A stretch of DNA of 64,000 nucleotides, from positions 124,001 to 188,000 of the forward strand of contig CAMAXF010000002.1 in assembly GCA_945862305.1 (NCBI GenBank), written 5' to 3'. Below the pieces are notes generated by a model. That model had not been told where the DNA came from. It saw only the letters and a list, made by a program, of their open reading frames with translations, and did not search any database. Below are positions 8,940 to 18,278 of the stretch, piece by piece (position 1 is the first letter of the stretch; every line of letters starts with the position of its first letter). Both the position numbers and the translations under genes were made by a program. Origin of the DNA: Bordetella parapertussis (lineage in GTDB: Bacteria > Pseudomonadota > Gammaproteobacteria > Burkholderiales > Burkholderiaceae_A).

Positions 8940-9257
8940 TTACTCGAATAGTTTGTTTTGGGGGGCGAGGATGTCGTCGGCCATGCTGGCCAACTGATTG
9001 ATCTTCACGCGAATGGGGGCGAGGTCTTGGCCCACATTGAGAGAGCCCGCTGCCAGGACCTCTCGGGCCAGTGTGAGCGCGGCCATGACCGCAATGCGAT
9101 CGGTGCCCACGAGCTGCCCGGACTGCTTGACCTGCCGCATGCGGTAATCCACCAGCGAGACACAGTCCATGAGCACCGCCTGATCCTCGGGCGGACAGGC
9201 GAGCCTGTAGGAGCGATCCAGAATCTGAACCTCGACTTGGTCTTGGGTCTTCTTCAA
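8940..9257 (-). CDS. zapA: Cell division protein ZapA
   Basis: 105 residues with the ZapA pattern: [19 protein letters not shown] at the N-terminus, and a helical [16 protein letters not shown] region followed by a C-terminal coiled coil. ZapA crosslinks FtsZ protofilaments at the division ring. The start codon is TTG (9255-9257), backed by a good GGGAG Shine-Dalgarno six bases before it; no ATG or GTG in frame fits better. It is 18 bp after the zapB-like gene. The 6S RNA gene often found downstream of zapA is not here: frc starts 13 bases after the zapA stop. Confidence 0.92.
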   Translation of the reverse strand: MKKTQDQVEVQILDRSYRLACPPEDQAVLMDCVSLVDYRMRQVKQSGQLVGTDRIAVMAALTLAREVLAAGSLNVGQDLAPIRVKINQLASMADDILAPQNKLFE

Positions 9258-9275
9258 TTGCGCTCCCTCGGTTCG

Positions 9276-9467
9276 CTAGGACTGGTTGCCCTTGAGCAGC
9301 GCTTCGATGCGCTGGCTGGCATCGTCCATCTGCTGCCGAAGGGAGGCCACGGTGGCCTCGGACATGGTGAGGGACGCACGCAGAGACTGGTTCTCCGAAC
9401 GAAGCCGTTCGACCAGCAAGGCCACGGCCTTGAGCCGGTCTTCGAGAATCTGTAAGTCCTCAATCAT
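9276..9467 (-). CDS. ZapB-like coiled-coil protein
   Basis: 63 residues, almost entirely heptad-like helix (MIEDLQILEDRLKAVALLV, then RLRSENQSLRASL), typical of the small coiled-coil protein encoded beside zapA in proteobacteria (TIGR02449/ZapB-like). It probably bridges ZapA-FtsZ assemblies. The frame is open to 9584 on the minus strand, but that extension would run into dsbD; the ATG at 9467 gives the family start. Divergent from dsbD by 39 bp. Confidence 0.8.
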   Translation of the reverse strand: MIEDLQILEDRLKAVALLVERLRSENQSLRASLTMSEATVASLRQQMDDASQRIEALLKGNQS

Positions 9468-9506
9468 GCCCCGGATATTACAACGACAGGCAGGGATAAT
9501 CCCGGT

Positions 9507-11729
9507 ATGCGAATCCTGAACCTCTTCACCATTGGCCTTTGCCTGCTCTGGGGCACAGCCGTGCCAGCCCAGGGCCTGCTCCATACGCTGACCGCATCAA
9601 CAACGCCATCCGAGGGTGTGGTTCGGGTTGATGCCGTGACCGCACAACTCGTGGCCGCCCAGACAACCGTGGCGCCGGGGCGTCCCGCGCGACTGGGCTT
9701 GCTGCTGACACACGACCCACACTGGCACACCTATTGGGAGAACCCAGGAGACTCGGGCCTGCCCACCCGCATCGAATGGTCCACCGAATCGGGCCGGGCC
9801 CTGAACGCCTCCGGAATTCGTTGGCCCACACCAGACTGGCTTCCGGTGGGTCCGCTGGCCAGCTTCGGCTACGAGGGCAGCGTGCTGCTCTCTCAGACCG
9901 TGGACATCCCAACCGATGCCGTCCCTGGCCAGACACTGGAACTCATTGCGCGTGCGCAGTGGCTGGCATGCCGCGATGTTTGCATCCCTGGAGAGGCCAC
10001 GCTCCTCATTCGCCTGCCCGTGGAAAGCCCCACTGCACCGCTGCTTGCATCGAGCCAGTGGGCCACATTCGAGGCAGCCGAGCAGCGCCTGCCCCGCCCA
10101 GACAGTTCGGGTCAAGGCTACGCAGTCACCAACTCTCATTTGGTGGTCTGGGGCCTGGGCTCCGCGCAGGCCCTGGAGGGCTTCTTGTTCCCGCGCATCG
10201 AGGGCCTGATCGTGCCGGCGGCCGCCCAGGCAGTCTCGGCCACCGCCAATGGCTGGCGACTCGACATCCCCCTGGCCGACTCGGCCAAGCGCGTGCTGGC
10301 CGAACGAGGCGCATCGGTGCCGCTCGAGGTGGTCTGGCGCCCCACGGGCCAAGCCCAGGGGCAGCTCTGGGCACTTACCCAAGGCCTTGCACCACAGGCC
10401 AGCAAGCTGATCCGCACCAACACACCCATCTCCATGGGCGGCAGAAACAACTTTCTTCACCTGGTCCTGGCCATTGGACTGGCCTTTGTGGGCGGGCTCA
10501 TCCTGAACCTCATGCCCTGTGTCTTTCCGGTGCTCGGGCTCAAGGTGCTGGCCCTGGGGCAGTCTGCCTCGAGCCCAGCCGCTGCCAGGGTCCATGCAGT
10601 CTGGTTTGCCCTGGGCGTGGTGCTGAGCATGCTGGCCCTGGCGGGCCTGCTGCTTCTGCTGAGGGCGGCGGGTGAGAGCATCGGCTGGGGCTTTCAGCTT
10701 CAGAACCCTTGGGTCGTCAGTCTGTTGGGCCTGCTCTTCGTAGGCATCGGGCTCAACCTCGCCGGCCTCTTCGAGGTGGGCACCGGCCTCACCCGCCTGG
10801 GCAATCTGGATCGCCAGGAGGGTCCGCTCGGTGCATTCGCGTCGGGCACGCTGGCGGTGGTGGTGGCCTCCCCCTGCACCGCGCCCTTCATGGGGTCTGC
10901 ACTGGGCTTTGCAGTCACGGCCACCACATGGGAAGCCCTGCTGGTCTTCGGCATGCTCGGGGCAGGCCTGGCCACCCCATATGTGCTGCTGGCTGTCATT
11001 CCACCAGCCCGAGCACTGCTGCCCAAGCCGGGCGCCTGGATGGAGACCTTCCGCCAGTCGCTCGCATTTCCCATGTTCGCGACCGCCGCGTGGCTCGGTT
11101 GGGTTCTATCCCAGCAGAACGGGCCGACCGCGAGCTTCGCGCTGACGCTCTCCATGGTCTGCCTTGCAGTGGCGGGCTGGCTCTGGGGCCGCCGGCAGCG
11201 GCGCGGCCAATTCACAGGCCCAGACCGCGTGGTCCTGTTTCTGGCGCTGCTGGCCACCGCAGGACTGCTCGCCACCAGCGTGCAATCCGAGCAATTGGGT
11301 GTGGGGCCATCGACCGAGTCCAAGCCCAGCAAGGCCCAGCCCAGCGCGGCAACCAACCCCACCTGGCAGGCCTGGGCACCCGGGCTGCCGGAACGGCTTC
11401 AATCGGAAGGTCAGGCGGTCTTCGTGGACTTCACCGCCGCATGGTGCATTTCATGTCAGGCCAACAAGGCCCGCGTGCTGAGCACCGACCCGGTGGCCAG
11501 CCGGCTGGCCCTGCCGGGGATGTCGGCCCTGGTGGCGGACTGGACCCGCCAAGACCCGAACATCACGAGAGAACTTCAGCGCCATGGTCGCAGCGGGGTG
11601 CCCATGTACCTGGTGTACCCCAAGGGTGGCGGTCAGCCGATCTTGCTTGGCGAGTGGCTCACGGACGACGCGGTCATGGCCGCCCTCGACCGGGCCGGCG
11701 CACCGGCGGCACCGGGCCTGGTTCGGTGA
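9507..11729 (+). CDS. dsbD: Thiol:disulfide interchange protein DsbD (ScsB-like N-terminal domain)
   Basis: 740 residues in three parts. A signal peptide ([11 protein letters not shown]) leads to a periplasmic domain with [13 protein letters not shown] and the cysteine pair C155/C159 (CRDVC). A polytopic membrane domain carries the essential cysteines C338 (NLMPCVFPV) and C457 (SPCTAPF). A C-terminal periplasmic thioredoxin domain has CISC at 647-650. Electrons from cytoplasmic thioredoxin pass through these pairs to reduce periplasmic isomerases or cytochrome-maturation proteins. The HWHTYWxNPGDSG motif suggests the ScsB/DsbD subtype. Its 3' end overlaps the 3' end of the convergent fur gene by 97 bases. 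Confidence 0.93.
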   Translation: MRILNLFTIGLCLLWGTAVPAQGLLHTLTASTTPSEGVVRVDAVTAQLVAAQTTVAPGRPARLGLLLTHDPHWHTYWENPGDSGLPTRIEWSTESGRALNASGIRWPTPDWLPVGPLASFGYEGSVLLSQTVDIPTDAVPGQTLELIARAQWLACRDVCIPGEATLLIRLPVESPTAPLLASSQWATFEAAEQRLPRPDSSGQGYAVTNSHLVVWGLGSAQALEGFLFPRIEGLIVPAAAQAVSATANGWRLDIPLADSAKRVLAERGASVPLEVVWRPTGQAQGQLWALTQGLAPQASKLIRTNTPISMGGRNNFLHLVLAIGLAFVGGLILNLMPCVFPVLGLKVLALGQSASSPAAARVHAVWFALGVVLSMLALAGLLLLLRAAGESIGWGFQLQNPWVVSLLGLLFVGIGLNLAGLFEVGTGLTRLGNLDRQEGPLGAFASGTLAVVVASPCTAPFMGSALGFAVTATTWEALLVFGMLGAGLATPYVLLAVIPPARALLPKPGAWMETFRQSLAFPMFATAAWLGWVLSQQNGPTASFALTLSMVCLAVAGWLWGRRQRRGQFTGPDRVVLFLALLATAGLLATSVQSEQLGVGPSTESKPSKAQPSAATNPTWQAWAPGLPERLQSEGQAVFVDFTAAWCISCQANKARVLSTDPVASRLALPGMSALVADWTRQDPNITRELQRHGRSGVPMYLVYPKGGGQPILLGEWLTDDAVMAALDRAGAPAAPGLVR

Positions 11730-12157
11730 GGACAGCCCTCGCCACGCTGGCATTGACCGTAGAGTGCGAGCGAATGATCCTGCAGCACGAAGCCACGCTC
11801 GGTGGCGATCTTGTGCTGACGGTCTTCGATTTTTGAATCGAAAAACTCCTCCACCCGTCCACAATCGAGGCAGACCAGGTGGTCGTGGTGGGAGCCCTCG
11901 TTGAGCTCGAAGACTGACTTCCCGGATTCAAAATTCGAGCGACGCAGAAGACCCGCCTGCTCAAACTGGGTGAGCACCCGATAGACCGTGGCCAGGCCAA
12001 TGTCGACGGAATCTTGGAGAAGAATTTTGTAGACGTCCTCGGCGCTCAGGTGGCGGGTCTGTGACTGCTCGAAAATGGCCAGCACCTTGAGCCGAGGCAG
12101 CGTGACCTTTAGCCCCGTGCTCTTGAGGTCTGCGGCCAGGTCTTCGGAAGTCGACAT
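11633..12157 (-). CDS. fur: Ferric uptake regulator Fur
   Basis: 174 residues from the ATG at 12157; an alternative ATG at 12181 adds MNPVIISR. Winged-helix N-terminus ([47 protein letters not shown]), then the metal-binding region with [17 protein letters not shown]. Fur with Fe(II) represses iron-uptake genes. The usual family end near LALYGQC is followed here by about 40 extra low-complexity residues ([16 protein letters not shown]...), encoded antisense to the dsbD 3' end, so the stop codon has moved into the neighbouring gene. The core is intact. The gene is divergent from bamE, as in other Burkholderiales. Confidence 0.93.
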   Translation of the reverse strand: MSTSEDLAADLKSTGLKVTLPRLKVLAIFEQSQTRHLSAEDVYKILLQDSVDIGLATVYRVLTQFEQAGLLRRSNFESGKSVFELNEGSHHDHLVCLDCGRVEEFFDSKIEDRQHKIATERGFVLQDHSLALYGQCQRGEGCPHRTRPGAAGAPARSRAAMTASSVSHSPSKIG

Positions 12158-12199
12158 GCGGCTTATGATAACGGGATTCATTCTCTATTCGCCCCGCAC

Positions 12200-12604
12200 A
12201 TGCCCCCCTCCAAATTGCCACACGCCCTGCTCCTCGCCCCTGCCCTGCTCCTGCTGGCCGGCTGTGGCAGCATCGATCGCATCACCAAGAACCCACCCAA
12301 TTGGCTCACGCCCTACCGGGCTGATATCGGCCAGGGCAACTTCATCACCCAGGACCAGGCCAGCCGCCTGCAGAAGGGCATGAGCCGAGAGCAGGTTCGT
12401 GCGCTTCTGGGCACTCCCCTGCTCGTGGATCCCTTCCGAGACAACCGGTGGGATTACGTCTTCGACATTCGCCGAGGCGATGGCGGCCGAGACCGACGGC
12501 GCTACTTCGTGAGGTTTGAGAAGGACCAGCTCGTGGAATGGGGCGGCGATGAACTGCCGGCCGTGTCTGGTGATGTCATCCTGCCCATGCGGCCCGCACG
12601 CTGA
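12200..12604 (+). CDS. bamE: Outer membrane protein assembly factor BamE (OmlA/SmpA)
   Basis: 134 residues. Lipoprotein signal peptide with lipobox LLAGC, so Cys22 is the acylated residue. The mature part begins GSIDRITKNPPNWLTPYRADI and contains GNFITQDQASRLQKGMS and LLGTPLLVDPFRDNRWDYVF, the BamE/OmlA fold signature. It is an outer-membrane lipoprotein of the BAM complex that inserts beta-barrel proteins. Its TGA overlaps the dapB ATG (TGATG), so the two are coupled. Confidence 0.95.
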   Translation: MPPSKLPHALLLAPALLLLAGCGSIDRITKNPPNWLTPYRADIGQGNFITQDQASRLQKGMSREQVRALLGTPLLVDPFRDNRWDYVFDIRRGDGGRDRRRYFVRFEKDQLVEWGGDELPAVSGDVILPMRPAR

Positions 12605-13437
12605 TGGCGACAGACCAGACTCGAATTGCGGTCGCCGGCGCCTCCGGCAAAATGGGTCAGGCCCTGATTCAGGCCATTGCCTCCGAAGCAGGCTGCCGAC
12701 TCCATGCCGCACTGGACCGAGACGGCTCGCCGATGGCAGGCCTGGATGCTGGTCAACGGCTCGGCCTGGACACCGGCATTCTCGTGACCTCGCAGCTCGA
12801 CGCCCTGCAGGGGGCAGACATTCTCATCGACTTCACCCGCCCCGAGGCGAGCCTGCTGTACATGAAGGCCTGCGCGCTGCATGGTGTCGGCCTGGTGCTG
12901 GGCACCACCGGCTTTGACACGGCAGGCCGCGATGCCATCGACGAGTTCGGCCAGCACAATCGGCTGGTCTTTGCACCGAACATGAGCCTGGGCGTGAACA
13001 TCACATTCAAGATTCTGGAGGTCGCCGCGCGACTGCTTCAGAAGGGCTATGACATCGAGATCACCGAAGCCCATCACCGTCAGAAGGTGGATGCCCCCTC
13101 GGGCACCGCCCTTCGGATGGGCGAGGTGGTGGCCCTGGCCAGCGGTCGGGCCTGGCCCCAGGATGCGGTGTTGTCCCGAGAGGGACACACGGGCGCCCGC
13201 ACCGATGCCGAAATTGGGTTCTCGGTCATTCGCGGTGGCGACATTGTGGGCGACCACACGGTCATATTTGCCGGTCAAGGCGAGCGCATTGAAATCAGCC
13301 ACCGGTCATCGTCGCGGGCGGGCTACGCCCAAGGTGCCCTGCGTGCGGCCAAGTTTCTGCATCGTCAGCCCGCTGGCCAGTACGACATGCAGGATGTGCT
13401 TGGCCTCGCGGCCAAGGGCCAAGCCTCAGAGCTTTAA
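12604..13437 (+). CDS. dapB: 4-hydroxy-tetrahydrodipicolinate reductase DapB
   Basis: 277 residues. N-terminal NAD(P)-binding motif GASGKMGQALIQAI, then VLGTTGFD and the catalytic/substrate-binding EAHHRQKVDAPSGTALRMGE. The enzyme reduces 4-hydroxy-tetrahydrodipicolinate in lysine and diaminopimelate (peptidoglycan) synthesis. Overlaps bamE by one base at its start and the convergent recN by 12 bases at its end. Confidence 0.97.
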   Translation: MATDQTRIAVAGASGKMGQALIQAIASEAGCRLHAALDRDGSPMAGLDAGQRLGLDTGILVTSQLDALQGADILIDFTRPEASLLYMKACALHGVGLVLGTTGFDTAGRDAIDEFGQHNRLVFAPNMSLGVNITFKILEVAARLLQKGYDIEITEAHHRQKVDAPSGTALRMGEVVALASGRAWPQDAVLSREGHTGARTDAEIGFSVIRGGDIVGDHTVIFAGQGERIEISHRSSSRAGYAQGALRAAKFLHRQPAGQYDMQDVLGLAAKGQASEL

Positions 13438-15087
13438 GAGTTCCTCGGCCATCTCGAGGGAGCTGGCCTGCACGCCCTCGTCTCCGAGCATGCGTGCCAC
13501 CTCAGCCGCCCGATCTTGTTGTGCAAGGCGTTGAATCTCGCTGGTGGGCACGCCATCGACCACCGACTTCTTCACCACCAGGTGGTGATGGGCCCGGGCG
13601 GCCACCTGGGGAAGGTGCGTGACGGCCAGCACCTGGTGGGCGCCGCCCAACTCGCGCAAGAGCCGACCAATCACATGGCCAGTGTTGCCGCCAATGCCTG
13701 CGTCCACCTCGTCGAACAGGAGGGTGGGAATCTCGGTGGCACTTGCAGCCACCGCAGCAATGGCCAGACCAACCCGCGACAGTTCGCCGCCAGAGGCGAT
13801 TTTCGAGAGCGGAAAGGCAGGCCCCGACGACTGATGGCGAAAGAGAAAGACCACATCTTCAAGGCCATGCGGGGTGGGCTCCTCGCGCGGTTCGAGCGCA
13901 GCCTCGAAGGTCGTACCCGACATGGCGAGTTCAGCAAGCCAGCCGCTCACCAAGGCCGAGAACTCGGCTGCAGCCTTTCGACGCGCGGAGGACAGCGCAT
14001 TGGCAAGCTTGAGGTAATCTGCCCGGGCCTGCGCCGCCTGGCGTTCCAGGGCAGGAATGTCGGCCGCGGCCTGGGCCGCAGCCAGCTCGTCGGAGGCCTC
14101 CTGCCAGACCTCGAGCAGGGCCTCGGGCCGACACTTCATCTTTCGGGCCATTTCAAAAATGGCCGACAGCCGCGCCTCCACCTGGGCCAGGCGTTCTGGG
14201 TCTAAGTCTGCGCGGTCGAGGTAGCGGGCCAAGGCGGTGGCCGCCTCACGCAATGCGATGCCTGCGGTGTCGAGGGTGTCTGCCGCAGGAACCAGCCGAT
14301 CGTCCTTCTCACAGACATGACGAATGCGGGCGGCCAGGCGCTCGGCCGAGTCTGCAAGGGGCTCGTCGCCATCTTCCAGTGCCGCCAGCGCAGCCTGCAC
14401 TGTTTGGAGGATTTCGGCGCCATGGGCCAGGCGGCGCTGTTCATCGGACAAGGCCTCCCACTCGCCCTCGGACAGACCGAGCGAGCCGATTTCATCCACG
14501 CGCCATTGCAGCTGCTCGCGAACGCCGGCCAGGGCCGCCGACTGCTGGCTGGCCGCCTCGAGGGCGGACTGCGCCTTGGCCAGAACACCATGGGCCTGGC
14601 GCACCGACTGCGCCTGCTCCTGCAGGCCCGCATGACGATCGAGCAGCTGCAACTGCTCGCCTGCGCGGGTGAGGCCCTGATGGGCATGCTGTCCATGGAC
14701 ATTCACCAGCTGCTCGCCAAGCCGCTTGAGCTGCGCAAGGGTGGCCACCTGACCGTTGATCCAGGCCCGGGAACGCCCCCCCGTCTCGATGCTTCGGCGC
14801 ACCAGGATGCTGCCATCGACCGTCTCAAGGCCGGCCTCATCGAGAGTCTCGGCCACCGAGGCGGCCAGGGCACCCGCCACTTGAAACTCACCGGTGATGT
14901 CGGCACGTGCCGCACCGGCCCGTATCTGGATGGCATCTGCGCGGTCTCCCAGCAGAAGGCCCATGGCATCGATGAGGATGGACTTGCCTGCGCCGGTCTC
15001 GCCTGTCAGAACCGTGAAGCCATCGGTGAGGTCGAGTTCCAGGGCCGAGACGGTGACGAAATCGCGTATCGACAGGGTTCGGAGCAT
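13426..15087 (-). CDS. recN: DNA repair protein RecN
   Basis: 553 residues, the normal RecN length. Walker A TGETGAGKSILIDAM near the N-terminus, a long coiled-coil middle, and a C-terminal ABC/SMC-type head with SGGELSRVGLAIA signature and LLFDEVDAGIGG Walker B. RecN is an SMC-like protein that acts at double-strand breaks. The frame is open 79 codons further upstream, but MLRTLSIRDFVTV at 15087 is the family start. No strong Shine-Dalgarno is visible. It lies 22 bp after nadK on the same strand. Confidence 0.95.
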   Translation of the reverse strand: MLRTLSIRDFVTVSALELDLTDGFTVLTGETGAGKSILIDAMGLLLGDRADAIQIRAGAARADITGEFQVAGALAASVAETLDEAGLETVDGSILVRRSIETGGRSRAWINGQVATLAQLKRLGEQLVNVHGQHAHQGLTRAGEQLQLLDRHAGLQEQAQSVRQAHGVLAKAQSALEAASQQSAALAGVREQLQWRVDEIGSLGLSEGEWEALSDEQRRLAHGAEILQTVQAALAALEDGDEPLADSAERLAARIRHVCEKDDRLVPAADTLDTAGIALREAATALARYLDRADLDPERLAQVEARLSAIFEMARKMKCRPEALLEVWQEASDELAAAQAAADIPALERQAAQARADYLKLANALSSARRKAAAEFSALVSGWLAELAMSGTTFEAALEPREEPTPHGLEDVVFLFRHQSSGPAFPLSKIASGGELSRVGLAIAAVAASATEIPTLLFDEVDAGIGGNTGHVIGRLLRELGGAHQVLAVTHLPQVAARAHHHLVVKKSVVDGVPTSEIQRLAQQDRAAEVARMLGDEGVQASSLEMAEELLKL

Positions 15088-15109
15088 CGAGGGTTGTCTC
15101 TGGGAGTGG

Positions 15110-16066
15110 TTAGCCGAGTTCCGACGGAAAGAGTGGATCGGGCCGGCCAAGATGAATCGGATTGGAACTCCAATGAAGCTTACGCCGCAGCATCGAGAAG
15201 TAGTCGTAACCCTTTGGATGAAGCAGACGCACCGCATGCTGAGATTTGCGAATGACGATTCGGTCGCCATCGCGCAGGGCCGTGAGGGCCTGCATGTCAC
15301 AGTGCAGTTCGGTGCCCGCGCCATTGTTCACCATGACCGTGACGGTCGAGGCCATGGGCAGCACGATCGGCCGATTCGACAAGGCCTGGGCGGCGACGGG
15401 CACCAGGATGAGCCCGTCGAGGCTTGGATGCAGAATCGAACCCCAGGCCGACAATGCATAGGCGGTGGAGCCTGTGGGTGTGGCTGCAATGAGGCCATCG
15501 GCCCGAAGGCTCTGCATGTAGTGGCCATCGACAAAGACATCGAGCTCCACCATGCGGCTCACAGCGCCACGACTGATCACTGCATCGTTGAGGGCCAAGG
15601 CCTCGAAGGCCGTCTGCCACGCCTCTCCGGATGCCTTGCGCGTGACGGCAACATCCAGCACCCCACGAGATTCCACCTCACCGTCGCCTGCGAGCATGCC
15701 GGGAAGGGCCTCTGGCGCCTGGGCAATGTCGAGGTCGGTCATGAAGCCCAGCCGCCCCTGGTTGATGCCAATGATGGGCACGCCAAAGGCCGCAAGCTGT
15801 CGGGCCACCCCCAGCAGCGTGCCGTCTCCGCCCAGCACGATGGCCAGGTCGATCTCAGGAGCCAGTGTTTGTATGTCGGCATGTGCAATGCGCCCCTGGG
15901 CCGGCAGGCCGTTGGCCTGGGCCGTGTCGGACTCCACGAAGAGTTGGGCGGCAGGTGCGGCATCGGAAATCGCCTTGAGCACGATCGCAAGCGACTCGGC
16001 CAGACCCGAGGTCTGGGGCCGCCCAAACACGCCAATTCGAGAGTAGACCGAGGCCATGCGAGGCAT
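15110..16066 (-). CDS. nadK: NAD kinase
   Basis: 318 residues from the ATG at 16066; a second in-frame ATG at 16057 (MASVYSR) is equally plausible. Landmarks: [18 protein letters not shown] (the GGDGT phosphate-binding loop), [12 protein letters not shown], and [21 protein letters not shown]. Phosphorylates NAD to NADP. It is divergent from hrcA, with only 28-37 bases between start codons, and is followed by recN, the usual order in this bacterial group. Confidence 0.95.
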   Translation of the reverse strand: MPRMASVYSRIGVFGRPQTSGLAESLAIVLKAISDAAPAAQLFVESDTAQANGLPAQGRIAHADIQTLAPEIDLAIVLGGDGTLLGVARQLAAFGVPIIGINQGRLGFMTDLDIAQAPEALPGMLAGDGEVESRGVLDVAVTRKASGEAWQTAFEALALNDAVISRGAVSRMVELDVFVDGHYMQSLRADGLIAATPTGSTAYALSAWGSILHPSLDGLILVPVAAQALSNRPIVLPMASTVTVMVNNGAGTELHCDMQALTALRDGDRIVIRKSQHAVRLLHPKGYDYFSMLRRKLHWSSNPIHLGRPDPLFPSELG

Positions 16067-16094
16067 TAGACCACAGCGACCCTACAATTCAGGC

Positions 16095-17153
16095 ATGGAC
16101 AACCGCTCTCGACAACTGCTCAAGACCCTCATCGAGCGATACATCGCCGAGGGGCAGCCGGTGGGTTCTCGAGCCCTCTCGAAGTCCTCGGGGCTCGACC
16201 TTTCTCCGGCCACCATTCGCAATGTCATGTCAGACCTCGAGGAGATGGGCCTGGTGGCGAGCCCCCACACCTCGGCGGGTCGGATCCCCACCCCAAAGGG
16301 CTATCGGCTCTTCGTCGACTCCCTCATCACGGTGCAGCCGCTCATGCCCGAGCAGACTGCCATGCTCCTGGGCAGCATTCCGGCCGATGCGCCGAGCCGG
16401 GTCATGGCCCATGCCGCAAGCCTGCTCTCCAACCTGTCTCAATTCGCGGGGGTGGTGAGTGCGCCACGGCGCGCCGTCCTGTTCCGACACGTGGAGTTCC
16501 TGCGCCTGGGTGAGCGCCGCCTGCTCCTGATTGTGGTTACACCCGATGGCGAGGTGCACAACAAGGTCTTGCAGGTCGACGCCGACTACAGCACCCAGGC
16601 CCTGATCGAGGCCGGCAATCACCTCACCAGCCAGTACGCTGGCCTGAGCTTTGAAGAGGTGCGGCGTCGGCTTCGGTCCGAGCTCGTGGACCTGCGAGCA
16701 GATGTGGCCCGGCTGATGTTGAAGGCTGTGGATGAGGGCAACGCGGCCGTCGGAGACCCCACCGGCGCCATTGTCATCTCTGGCGAGCGACGCCTCATGG
16801 ATGTCTCGGAGCTCTCCTTGGATGTCAGCCGCCTCAAGCAGCTCTTCGATGTGTTTGAGAAGAAGACCAACCTTGCCAAGCTGCTGGAGTCTGCGGTGAC
16901 GGCCAACGGCGTTCAAATTTTCATTGGTGGCGACTCCGACCTGGTGCCCATTGAGGACCTCTCGGTGGTGACCGCGCCTTACGAGGTCAATGGTCAGATC
17001 GTTGGAACACTCGGTGTGATCGGTCCCACGCGGATGGCGTACGATCGGATGATTCCAATCGTCGACATCACCGCTCGGCTGGTCTCCACGGCCCTCGCTC
17101 AATTAAACGGGGCCGAAGACCAGACCGTGGGCTCAAGCAAAGCAAACGAATGA
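16095..17153 (+). CDS. hrcA: Heat-inducible transcription repressor HrcA
   Basis: 352 residues. N-terminal winged helix ([39 protein letters not shown]), then the [19 protein letters not shown] hallmark and a GAF-like/dimerisation body, ending in [18 protein letters not shown]. HrcA binds CIRCE operators and is kept active by GroEL. A perfect CIRCE lies upstream of groES at 62565-62591, so regulator and target are both in this window. The frame is open to 16056 but ATG 16095 gives the family start. A TACAAT -10-like box lies six bases before the ATG, hinting at a very short leader. Overlaps hemH by four bases. Confidence 0.96.
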   Translation: MDNRSRQLLKTLIERYIAEGQPVGSRALSKSSGLDLSPATIRNVMSDLEEMGLVASPHTSAGRIPTPKGYRLFVDSLITVQPLMPEQTAMLLGSIPADAPSRVMAHAASLLSNLSQFAGVVSAPRRAVLFRHVEFLRLGERRLLLIVVTPDGEVHNKVLQVDADYSTQALIEAGNHLTSQYAGLSFEEVRRRLRSELVDLRADVARLMLKAVDEGNAAVGDPTGAIVISGERRLMDVSELSLDVSRLKQLFDVFEKKTNLAKLLESAVTANGVQIFIGGDSDLVPIEDLSVVTAPYEVNGQIVGTLGVIGPTRMAYDRMIPIVDITARLVSTALAQLNGAEDQTVGSSKANE

Positions 17154-18268
17154 CCCTTCCCCTCCCTGCCAGCCTGGTTCGAGACGAACCAGCCTTCCAA
17201 CATGGCTCCCGACTCCGCGTGGGGGTGCTGCTGGTGAATCTCGGCACGCCCGATGCAGCCGATGGACCAGCCCTTCGCCGCTACCTCAAGGAGTTCCTCT
17301 CCGACCCTCGGGTGGTGGAGATTCCAAAGTTGGTCTGGTGGCCCATCCTCAACCTCATCATCCTCAACACACGACCAAAGAAGTCGGCGGCCAAGTACGC
17401 CTCGGTCTGGCTCGACGAGGGGTCTCCGCTGCGGGTGTACTCCGAGCGTCAGGCAGAGGGCCTGCGCCATCGCCTCAAGGCCGAGGGCTACGATGTGGAG
17501 GTGGAGCTTGCCATGCGCTATGGCAACCCATCCATTGGCAATGTCATGAAGGCCCTTCAGGCCCGCAAGGTGAACCGGCTGCTGGTGCTGCCGCTGTATC
17601 CGCAATACTCTGCCAGCACCACGGCCACCGTGTTCGACAAGGTCTACGAGAACCTCGCCGCCATGCGAAGCCCGCCGGCCCTGCGCACCATCCGCCACTA
17701 CCACGACCACCCCGGCTACATCCAGGCTGTGGCCAACCGCATTCGTGCCCACTGGGATGCCCACGGCCGCGGCGACCTGCTCCTGTTCAGTTTCCATGGT
17801 GTGCCCAAGCGCAGCCTGCTCAAGGGCGACCCCTACCACTGCGAATGCCACAAGACAGGCCGGCTGGTGGCCCAGGCCCTGGGCCTGGCTGACCACGAAT
17901 GGAAGCTCTCATTTCAGTCTCGCTTTGGCCGAGCCGAGTGGCTCAAGCCTTACACCTCGGAAGTGCTGGAGCACCTGCCGCAAGAAGGCATCAAGCGGCT
18001 CGATGTGGCCTGCCCTGGCTTCATCTCAGACTGCCTCGAGACCCTGGAGGAGATTGCGATGGAGGGCAAGGAGGAGTTCATGGAGGCCGGCGGCACGGAA
18101 TACCGTTACATCCCCTGCCTGAACGAGAGCCCCCCAGCCATCGACCTGCTTTTCCGTCTCGTGGCCGAGGAGACCCAAGGCTGGCCCGTGAAGGGCGAGA
18201 CCGATGCGAGTCGGGCAGACCGTCAGGTCAGCCGCGAGAGAGCCCTGGCCATCGGAGCCGCTGACTAG
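17150..18268 (+). CDS. hemH: Ferrochelatase HemH
   Basis: 372 residues. [20 protein letters not shown] near the N-terminus, [18 protein letters not shown], and the catalytic-histidine motif [11 protein letters not shown], followed by [11 protein letters not shown]. Inserts ferrous iron into protoporphyrin IX, the last step of haem synthesis. The start ATG overlaps the hrcA stop (ATGA). The C-terminal ~20 residues after the core are charged and variable. Confidence 0.96.
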   Translation: MTLPLPASLVRDEPAFQHGSRLRVGVLLVNLGTPDAADGPALRRYLKEFLSDPRVVEIPKLVWWPILNLIILNTRPKKSAAKYASVWLDEGSPLRVYSERQAEGLRHRLKAEGYDVEVELAMRYGNPSIGNVMKALQARKVNRLLVLPLYPQYSASTTATVFDKVYENLAAMRSPPALRTIRHYHDHPGYIQAVANRIRAHWDAHGRGDLLLFSFHGVPKRSLLKGDPYHCECHKTGRLVAQALGLADHEWKLSFQSRFGRAEWLKPYTSEVLEHLPQEGIKRLDVACPGFISDCLETLEEIAMEGKEEFMEAGGTEYRYIPCLNESPPAIDLLFRLVAEETQGWPVKGETDASRADRQVSRERALAIGAAD

Positions 18269-18278
18269 ACCACAGGCC

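Noticed and set aside
8926-8942. 6S RNA (ssrS) downstream of zapA
   Set aside because: Only 13 bases separate the zapA stop from the frc start codon, too short for 6S RNA.
15088-15324. An N-terminal extension of RecN by 79 codons
   Set aside because: It lies within the nadK 3' region, has no homology to RecN, and the ATG at 15087 gives the exact family start.
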